DNA of 64,000 nucleotides from Salinilacihabitans rarus (GTDB taxonomy: Archaea > Halobacteriota > Halobacteria > Halobacteriales > Natrialbaceae), in NCBI RefSeq assembly GCF_024296665.1, contig NZ_CP100762.1, forward strand, positions 2,356,001-2,420,000. The letters are read 5' to 3'. This document shows positions 58,762 to 64,000 of this stretch, one piece after another. The position numbers and the translations under genes were made by a program. The notes beneath the pieces were generated by a model. That model was given only the letters and a program-made list of their open reading frames with translations. It was not told the origin of the DNA and searched no databases. How positions within the stretch are numbered: the stretch's first letter is position 1; each line of letters starts with the position of its first letter.

Positions 58762-59391
58762 ATGCCGAAAGCAGCGCCGTTCGAGGAGCACACCGACCGG
58801 TACGAGCGGTGGTTCGAGGAGCACGACGACGCGTATCGGTCCGAACTGGCGGCTCTGCGTCGCATCTTGCCGACGACTGGCTACGGACTCGAAATCGGCG
58901 TCGGAAGCGGGCGGTTCGCCGCCCCACTCGGGATGCGGGTCGGGATCGATCCGGCCGAGGGGATGCTCGAACGCGCCCGCGAGCGGGGGATCGACGTGGT
59001 CCGGGGCGTCGCCGAACACCTCCCGTTCGAAGACGACGCGTTCGACGCCGCGCTGATCGTGACGACCATCTGTTTCGTCGACGACGTCGCCCGGACGCTG
59101 GCCGAAGCCGACCGCGTCCTCGACCCGTCCGGGAGCCTCGTGATCGGATACGTCGACGAGGACAGCCCCGTCGGACGGATCTATCAGGAGCACAAAGCGC
59201 AGAACCCGTTCTACAGGGACGCGACGTTCGTCTCGACGGCCGACCTCGTCGCGGCCCTCGAAGCGGCCGGATTCACCGAGTTCGAGTTCGTCCAGACCAT
59301 CTACGACCCGCCCGACGAGGTCGACGGCCTCGAACCGATCGAGGAGGGGTACGGCGACGGCTCGTTCGTCGGTATCGAGGCGAGTCGCTGA
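58762..59391 (+). CDS. Class I SAM-dependent methyltransferase
   Basis: 209-aa enzyme. SAM-binding motif I is GLEIGVGSGRFAAPLG, motif II GIDPAEGMLERARERGIDVVRGVAEHLPFEDDAFDAALIVTTICFVDD, and the post-motif region is ADRVLDPSGSLVIGYVDEDS. This is the UbiE/arsenite-methyltransferase-like subgroup with small-molecule substrates; substrate unknown. It stands alone between two unrelated genes. Confidence 0.92.
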   Translation: MPKAAPFEEHTDRYERWFEEHDDAYRSELAALRRILPTTGYGLEIGVGSGRFAAPLGMRVGIDPAEGMLERARERGIDVVRGVAEHLPFEDDAFDAALIVTTICFVDDVARTLAEADRVLDPSGSLVIGYVDEDSPVGRIYQEHKAQNPFYRDATFVSTADLVAALEAAGFTEFEFVQTIYDPPDEVDGLEPIEEGYGDGSFVGIEASR

Positions 59392-59455
59392 GCGGGACCG
59401 GAACGTGCGAAACTGCGACCTCGGACGGTACTCCGCCCGGGGTCGTAGAACCCGA

Positions 59456-59779
59456 TCACTCGCCGTCGGCGCCTTCGACGCGTTCGAGCACGATCCCTTC
59501 CCCGAATCCGCCCCGTTCGGCTCGCTTCTCCCGACGTAACTCCTCGACCCGCTCGATCGACCGCCCCTCGTGGTCGAGGATCGCGCGGACGACCGCCAGG
59601 ACGTCGGCCAACTCCTCGACGTCGCGCGACTCGTCGAACTCGACGGCCTCCTCGACGAGTTTGGCCGCCAGCCGGTCGGCGTACTCGTCGCCCTCGGCGA
59701 CGCTCGTGACGGGGCGCTCGCCGTCCTCGCGGACGATCTCGGGGATCCGGTCGCGGACGAGTTTGCCGTACTCGGTCAT
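59456..59779 (-). CDS. MazG-like all-alpha NTP pyrophosphohydrolase
   Basis: 107-aa protein opening MTEYGKLVRDRIPEIVREDGERP and carrying the EExxE...D metal motif in AAKLVEEAVEFDESRDVEELADVLAVVRAIL, the all-alpha NTP-PPase signature. It should hydrolyse a (deoxy)nucleoside triphosphate to the monophosphate. Its ATG overlaps the stop of the upstream RAD55-like gene by 4 bp (ATGA), so the two are co-translated. Confidence 0.9.
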   Translation of the reverse strand: MTEYGKLVRDRIPEIVREDGERPVTSVAEGDEYADRLAAKLVEEAVEFDESRDVEELADVLAVVRAILDHEGRSIERVEELRREKRAERGGFGEGIVLERVEGADGE

Positions 59780-60357
59780 CGAAACGCCGCGTCGACGCTC
59801 CCGTCCTCGTCGAGGTCGATCACGCCGTCGAACAGCGCGCGGAACTCGTCGACGACCGCGGCGTCGTGGACCTCGTCGGAGAGGTGAAAGAGCCCGACGG
59901 CGTCGTGTTCGTCGAGCAGTTCGAGGATGCGCTCGACGGTCTCGAGGGCGGCCTCCTCGCCGGCGTAGTAGGCGAGTTCGGTGACCGAGTCGAAACTGAT
60001 CCGCAACTTGCCCTCGTGAGCGTCGAGGAACCGGTCGACCTGGTGGACGATGCCGTCGACGTCGTCGGGGGCCGCGACGTAGTGGACGTTGTCGCTCGAC
60101 CGCCGGGAGTAGCCGCGCTCGATGCTGAGCGTGTCGAGGATGACCGCCCGGGACTCGTCGACGTCGTAGTACTCGAGTTTCTGTCTCACCTCGCGTGCGG
60201 TGGTCCGGGTGGAGACGACGAGAAAGGAGTCGGTGTCGGTCTTCAGGAAGTCGGTGTCGAAGCGGTCGGTCTCGCCCGTGCTCGGGTGGAGCAGGAGGAT
60301 GCTGGTCCCTCCTGGCACCGTCTCTGGCGTCCCCTCGATCTCGAGCGCGTACTCCAT
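59776..60357 (-). CDS. RAD55/KaiC-like protein with degenerate Walker A
   Basis: 193-aa RecA-fold protein. The start PGGTSILLLHPSTGETDRF stands where RAD55-like ATPases have a P-loop (Gly-Pro-x-Gly-x-Gly-Lys-Thr), but the Lys is absent. Later strands are intact (SFLVVSTRTTAREVRQKLEYYDVDESRAVILDTLS; LRISFDSVTELAYYAG; DAVGLFHLSDEVHD). Such Halobacteria-specific members are common and may act as regulators rather than ATPases. It is coupled to the MazG-like gene. Confidence 0.8.
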   Translation of the reverse strand: MEYALEIEGTPETVPGGTSILLLHPSTGETDRFDTDFLKTDTDSFLVVSTRTTAREVRQKLEYYDVDESRAVILDTLSIERGYSRRSSDNVHYVAAPDDVDGIVHQVDRFLDAHEGKLRISFDSVTELAYYAGEEAALETVERILELLDEHDAVGLFHLSDEVHDAAVVDEFRALFDGVIDLDEDGSVDAAFR

Positions 60358-60384
60358 GTTAGCGTGTATAACCTTCGGAACCGA

Positions 60385-60390
60385 CTTAAG
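60385..60390 (-). promoter_or_regulatory. TATA box for the RAD55-like/MazG operon
   Basis: CTTAAG, 28-33 bp before the ATG at 60357 on the minus strand. Confidence 0.5.
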
Positions 60391-60622
60391 ATTGCGGATG
60401 TGCCGCGTCGTTCCGGCCCGTCGGTCGCCGTGCGGCCGCGTCGGCGGATTCGCGACCGTCGCCGCCGCTCGGGAGCGTGGTCGGAACCGAATCGACGGAC
60501 GAACCGGCCGCCGGCGCGACCGATCCGCGAAGAGGAGAGCGGGGGCGGCGTGACGGCGGCGCCTGGGTCTCGAAATCGCGATGCCCACGGATTTCGGACG
60601 ACCCGCGCCCCTCGACGTCACG

Positions 60623-60642
60623 TTTTTAGGCAAGCCTAAAAA
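60623..60642. promoter_or_regulatory. DtxR/SirR-type palindromic operator
   Basis: TTTTTAGGC and its reverse complement GCCTAAAAA separated by AA. The TTAGGC...GCCTAA core matches the operators of DtxR-family iron or manganese regulators, known in haloarchaea as Idr/SirR. It is 73 bp before the methyltransferase start and in line with its promoter. Confidence 0.7.
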
Positions 60643-60714
60643 GTGTGTCGGTGCCGGCGCGTCTCGCGGGCGCGAACCCGAACTCGTTTTGACCCGGGGA
60701 CCGTCGCCTCGGAC

Positions 60715-61395
60715 ATGACCGTCCGCGAGGAGTTCGACGCCTGGGCCACAGACGGCCGCGACAGGGGCATGGAGGAGCGCCACTGGCACACCGCGAAACG
60801 CGCGCTCGCGCGGATGCCGGTCGAAGCCGGCGACGTCGTCCTCGACCTCGGCTGTGGCAGCGGCTACGCCGGTCGCGCCCTGCGCGAGGCGGCGGACGCC
60901 GGCGCCGTCTACGGCCTCGACGGGTCGCCCGAGATGGCCCGCAACGCCGCCTCCTACACGGACGATCCGCGGGTGGGCTACGTCGTCGGCGACTTCGGCC
61001 ACCTCCCGTTCGCCGACGACTCGATCGACCACGTCTGGTCGATGGAAGCGTTCTACTACGCCGCGGACCCCCACGAGACCCTCGAAGAGATCGCCCGCGT
61101 CCTCCGTCCGGGCGGTACCTTCTACTGTGCCGTCAACTACTACGAGGAGAACGTCCACTCCCACGAGTGGCAGGACCGAATTTCGGTCGAGATGACCCGC
61201 TGGAGCGCCCCCGAGTACCGCGAGGCGTTCCGGGCGGCCGGCCTACACGTCGCCGAACAGGACAACCTTCCGGACCGCGAGGTCGACATCCCGGACGCGT
61301 CCGCGTTCCCGACCGACGACTGGGAGAGCCGCGAGGCGATGGTCGAACGCTACCGCGAGTTCGGCACGCTGCTCACCGTCGGCGTCGCGCCGTAA
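60715..61395 (+). CDS. Class I SAM-dependent methyltransferase
   Basis: 226-aa methyltransferase. Motif I VLDLGCGSGYAGRALRE, motif II YGLDGSPEMARNA, acidic loop GDFGHLPFADDSIDHVWSMEAFYYAADP and post-motif VLRPGGTFYCAVNYYEEN are standard. The N-terminal REEFDAWATDGRDRGMEERHWHTAKRALARM matches a haloarchaeal UbiE-like group. The upstream DtxR-type palindrome implies control by iron or manganese. Confidence 0.93.
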   Translation: MTVREEFDAWATDGRDRGMEERHWHTAKRALARMPVEAGDVVLDLGCGSGYAGRALREAADAGAVYGLDGSPEMARNAASYTDDPRVGYVVGDFGHLPFADDSIDHVWSMEAFYYAADPHETLEEIARVLRPGGTFYCAVNYYEENVHSHEWQDRISVEMTRWSAPEYREAFRAAGLHVAEQDNLPDREVDIPDASAFPTDDWESREAMVERYREFGTLLTVGVAP

Positions 61396-61556
61396 CCCGG
61401 TAGCGCCGCTGGAATCGTCGATCGTTGCAGCTACGATTCCGTTGTTCGGTCCGTGGCGTGACTTTGTCGTGCTCCGGGACCCACCGCGACGGGCTTCGAG
61501 ACGTATTCTGCCCCACCGTCCTGTCGAATCGATTACGAAAACGACTTCTTGAACGA

Positions 61557-62024
61557 ATGACAGTACGAAACGTGGACATGACAGACACGGAACCTTCGTC
61601 GGACAACGGAACCCACTCGGGAGAGCCGGAACGCTTCGATGTACTTCGATACAGTGACGAGATCTACCGTGATCCCTACCGAGTCGTCCCGGAGGGGTAC
61701 GGCCACCAGGTCGTCGAAACTCGCGAGTTACAGGCCCGGCAGCACCGACTGCTGGAGTCGCTTACGGTCGCTATCTTGCCGCCGATTGCGAGCGTGATCG
61801 CCGTCTTCGGGTACTCGTATCCTCTCTGGCCCCTCGCCGGTGGCGGACTCGTAACCGGGGGTATCGCCGGCGTGATTCGCTATCTGTATCGAGATCATCG
61901 ACATCGAGTTCCGGAGGTCGTCGTATCGGGGGCGTCGACGCGGGTCGTCCGCGGCTACGTCGACGACTTCGATCCCGGCGACGTCTCTCCTCCGCTCGTG
62001 GGAGAGGCGTACACCGCGCGTTGA
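61557..62024 (+). CDS. Membrane hypothetical protein of atypical composition
   Basis: 155-aa protein (148 if started at ATG 61578). Two hydrophobic stretches lie in the centre (LTVAILPPIASVIAVFGYSYPLWPLAGGGLVTGGIAGVIRYLY), flanked by a polar N-terminus and a soluble C-terminus. No family recognised. The stretch 61400-62040 has more A and T and less biased third positions than neighbouring genes, hinting at acquisition by transfer. Confidence 0.55.
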   Translation: MTVRNVDMTDTEPSSDNGTHSGEPERFDVLRYSDEIYRDPYRVVPEGYGHQVVETRELQARQHRLLESLTVAILPPIASVIAVFGYSYPLWPLAGGGLVTGGIAGVIRYLYRDHRHRVPEVVVSGASTRVVRGYVDDFDPGDVSPPLVGEAYTAR

Positions 62025-62120
62025 GCAACCCCACCTGAACGAATTACTGGTCGGAGACTGGACGACGAAACCGCGCTACCACTATACTCCTGCGTGCCCC
62101 GTACGGACACGGTGACTGTA

Positions 62121-62195
62121 ATGGACGCTGGCACCTACCGGACGGTCGGCGACGCCGTGCTCGTCGCCGAAACGGCGCGGCCGCCCGCCGCCTGA
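62121..62195 (+). CDS. Possible 24-aa microprotein
   Basis: ATG frame encoding MDAGTYRTVGDAVLVAETAR and four further residues, ending 1 bp before the convergent DUF1684 stop. A TATA-like ACTATACT at 62081 is 33-40 bp upstream. Without homologues to compare, this may be chance or a remnant. Confidence 0.25.
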   Translation: MDAGTYRTVGDAVLVAETARPPAA

Positions 62196-62196
62196 G

Positions 62197-62958
62197 TCAC
62201 TCGACTTTCTCGCCCGCCGGAATCGCCACGTCGAGCCAGTTCTCCTCGGGCGGCAGCGGGCAGTCGAACGTCTCGCTGTAGGCGCAAAACGGCGAGTACG
62301 CGAGGTTGAAGTCGAGGACGATCTCGTCGCCGTCCTCGAGGTCGCGCTCGGGGGCCAGTTCCATGTACCGCCCGCCCTCGTAGGTCTGCTGGCCCGTCGT
62401 CTTGTCCCGGAACGGGACGAAGAGCGGTTCGTCGCTGCCGGGTCGCTGCTGGTAGGCGTGGAGGTCGAACGTCCCGTCGGTCAGGTCGTCGTCCTCGCGC
62501 TCCAGTTCGAACGAGAACGTCGCGACCCGCAGGTAGCGGACCACGCGGCCCGCCGTGGTGTCCATCGTCACCGGGTCCGCCTCGGTGTCGTCCTCGCGGT
62601 CACCTTCGGTTCGCGCTGCGGTGTCGTCCTCGCGGTCACCTTCGGTTCGCGCTGCGGTGTCGTCCTCGCGGTCACCTTCGGTTCGCGCTGCGGTGTCGTC
62701 CTCGCGGTCACCTTCGGTTCGCGCTGCGGTGTCGTCCTCGCGGTCACCTCCGGTTCGGGCTGCGGCGTCGTCCGGGAGTGAAACGGTCGCGGTCACGCGG
62801 TAGTCGGGGTCCGGCGGGAAGTACGCGAGGCCGTCGAAGTCGTCGCGCTCCTCGGGCGGGATCGGCGACTGAGGGTGGCTCGCGAAGAACTCGTCTTTCT
62901 CGGCGCGCTTCTCCTCGAGTTCCTCGTGCCAGCGGTCGACGTCGACGTCGTCGGTCAT
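62197..62958 (-). CDS. DUF1684 family protein with internal minisatellite
   Basis: 253-aa cytosolic protein of DUF1684, a beta-barrel family of unknown function, recognised by EEKRAEKDEFFASHPQSPIPPEERDDFDGLAYFPPDPDYRV, LFVPFRDKTTGQQTYEGGRYMEL and VLDFNLAYSPFCAYSETFDCPLPPEENWLDVAIPAGEK. Between residues about 65 and 125, a run of five 12-residue repeats (Thr-Ala-Ala-Arg-Thr-Glu-Gly-Asp-Arg-Glu-Asp-Asp) expands a loop where relatives are short. Confidence 0.9.
   Translation of the reverse strand: MTDDVDVDRWHEELEEKRAEKDEFFASHPQSPIPPEERDDFDGLAYFPPDPDYRVTATVSLPDDAAARTGGDREDDTAARTEGDREDDTAARTEGDREDDTAARTEGDREDDTAARTEGDREDDTEADPVTMDTTAGRVVRYLRVATFSFELEREDDDLTDGTFDLHAYQQRPGSDEPLFVPFRDKTTGQQTYEGGRYMELAPERDLEDGDEIVLDFNLAYSPFCAYSETFDCPLPPEENWLDVAIPAGEKVE
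62585..62764. repeat. Five tandem 36-bp repeats in the DUF1684 gene
   Basis: Units begin at 62585, 62621, 62657, 62693 and 62729. Units are essentially identical except the last, which differs at two bases. In frame, so copy-number change preserves the protein. Confidence 0.92.
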
Positions 62959-63085
62959 GGCCGGACGTGGGCGGGCCAGCCGGGAAGGCGTTGCGTTCCG
63001 CGGACGCGTACCGTGGTTTAGGTACGATGGCGCGGCCAGAGGAGTCCGACACCCCTATGGACGACCGACGCGGAGTACGGGGAAC

Positions 63086-64000
63086 ATGACGAACTGGCGG
63101 ACGGTGTTCGGCCACGACGAGCCCTACGACGAGCAGGTCGACGGGATCGAGACGGTCGTCGAGACCGCGGCGGAGGGTGGCTACGCCGTCGTCGAGGGCG
63201 CCTGCGGGACGGGCAAGACCATGATCGCCCTCACCGCCGGGATCGACCTCGTGCGCGACCCCGACACCGACTTCGAGCGCGTGTTCGTGCTCACGAGCGT
63301 CAAACAGCAACTGCGCCAGTTCGAGGAGGACCTGGAGACGATCAACGCCGACCTGCCCGACGACTGGCACCCCGTCTCGGGGCTCACCCTCGTCGGGAAG
63401 GCGGACGTCTGCCCGTACAACCGCGAGGGGGCCGGCGGCATCGACGACGGCAACGTCTACGACCGCTGTGAGACCCTCCGCGAGCGGACCCGCGACCTCG
63501 TCGGCGAGGGCGGGTCGACGACCGCCGACGACCTCGCCGCGCGGGCGCGCGGCCAGCAGATCGGGCTGGCCGACAGCGGCGCCCGCGGCGGCGGCGCCCG
63601 GTACCTCGAAACCGCGGGCGAACCGTCGCCGTACCCGCCGGCGATCCCCGAGTACGACGACGGCGGCCCCGCCGGGAGCGAGGTCGAGTACTGCCCGTTC
63701 TACGCGCGCTACCTCGCGGATCTGCCCGACGAGGGGACCGACGGCGACGCCGCCGAGGCGGTGCCGTTCGATTTCACCGAGACCGGCCTGCTCACCCCCG
63801 AGGACCTCGTCGCGCGCGCGGTCCGTCACGGCACCTGCCCGCACTCGATCATGGGCGCGGCCCTCGGCCACGTCGAGGTCGTGATCGGCAACTACTACCA
63901 CGCGTTCGACCCGACGACGACCGCGGCGTTCACCGGCGCCTTGCTCGACGAGTCGACGTTCGTCGTCTGCGACGAGGCCCACATGCTCGAACCCCGCGTG
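63086..64000 (+). CDS. XPD/Rad3 family ATP-dependent DNA helicase, partial
   Basis: First 305 codons of a superfamily 2 helicase, open at the right edge. Walker A is in VEGACGTGKTMIAL, motif Ia FVLTSVKQQLRQFEEDL, and the DEAH box is in FVVCDEAHMLEPR. Four separated cysteines (VCPYN, RCETL, YCPFYARY, TCPHSIM) fit the 4Fe-4S cluster domain of XPD/FancJ/DinG-type helicases. Between the second and third is an acidic Gly-rich insertion of about 85 residues. Likely roles are nucleotide excision repair or replication fork restart. Confidence 0.93.
   Translation, partial: MTNWRTVFGHDEPYDEQVDGIETVVETAAEGGYAVVEGACGTGKTMIALTAGIDLVRDPDTDFERVFVLTSVKQQLRQFEEDLETINADLPDDWHPVSGLTLVGKADVCPYNREGAGGIDDGNVYDRCETLRERTRDLVGEGGSTTADDLAARARGQQIGLADSGARGGGARYLETAGEPSPYPPAIPEYDDGGPAGSEVEYCPFYARYLADLPDEGTDGDAAEAVPFDFTETGLLTPEDLVARAVRHGTCPHSIMGAALGHVEVVIGNYYHAFDPTTTAAFTGALLDESTFVVCDEAHMLEPRV

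Larger units (their letters stand above)
60358..60714. other. Divergent intergenic region
   Basis: 357 bp between the RAD55-like operon and the methyltransferase. The left end holds the CTTAAG promoter element of the minus-strand operon; the right part holds a DtxR-type palindrome at 60623. The GC-rich middle has no credible gene. Confidence 0.6.

Noticed and set aside
1-64000. tRNA or rRNA genes
   Set aside because: Every intergenic region was read for cloverleaf arms, the T-loop GTTCRA motif and terminal CCA context; none convincing was found.

Overview
The window is chromosomal DNA from a haloarchaeon (class Halobacteria). It has very high GC and acidic proteomes, TATA-box promoters usually 25-30 bp ahead of start codons, and archaeal information-processing genes (Orc1/Cdc6, RFC small subunit, PolD small subunit, archaeal AlaS, Sec11). 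It also carries Halobacteria-typical genes such as SAMP2, the oapABC cluster and Cmi4. The genus cannot be fixed by eye. I found no rRNA, tRNA, insertion sequence or CRISPR array; nearly every base is in compact, mostly unidirectional short operons.

Left part (1-24 kb): a TAXI-type TRAP transporter operon (fused permease, DUF1850 protein, substrate-binding protein); an S9 peptidase; a CobW/COG0523 GTPase; an ArsA-like ATPase coupled to a small acidic protein; a CstA-family carrier; Upp; a polar amino-acid ABC transporter (lipoprotein, permease, ATPase, permease); a PiT phosphate transporter; a CNNM/CBS transporter-like protein; a glutaredoxin coupled to a cysteine-less redoxin; TsaC/Sua5; and an orphan Cas4-like nuclease.

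Middle part (24-49 kb): a membrane HdrD/EtfD-like iron-sulfur oxidoreductase followed by a broken PIN-domain remnant; a glutamine amidotransferase; a pair of apparently degenerate enzymes (ANL and alpha/beta hydrolase); a GT87 mannosyltransferase-like protein; an HD phosphohydrolase; alaS; tspO; a GAF-GAF-PAS histidine kinase; rfcS; TenA plus a shortened TenA paralogue; a bactofilin-like membrane protein; samp2; tryptophanase; an acyl-CoA ligase; and aspartate kinase.

Right part (49.5-58 kb) is the most notable. It is a complete replication-origin neighbourhood: polD small subunit, Sec11 signal peptidase and orc1/cdc6, then a 1.2 kb non-coding origin, then oapA-oapB-oapC. Two 27-bp identical origin recognition boxes (ORBs) in inverted orientation flank a G-rich tract and an AT-rich element with repeated TACTAGA. 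Further ORB-like sites lie outside this core: an inverted pair inside the coding sequence of polD small subunit, one inside orc1 itself, and an inverted pair beyond oapC. In both proteins the in-gene ORB is read as Ser-Pro-Val-Glu-Thr in a low-complexity linker. This extended, partly coding ORB field is the strongest candidate for a new observation.

The last 6 kb hold a haloarchaeal small membrane protein coupled to a hypothetical protein, two methyltransferases (one behind a DtxR-type palindrome), a RAD55-like pseudo-ATPase coupled to a MazG-like protein, a DUF1684 protein with a 36-bp in-frame minisatellite, and the start of an XPD/Rad3-type helicase that runs off the right edge.
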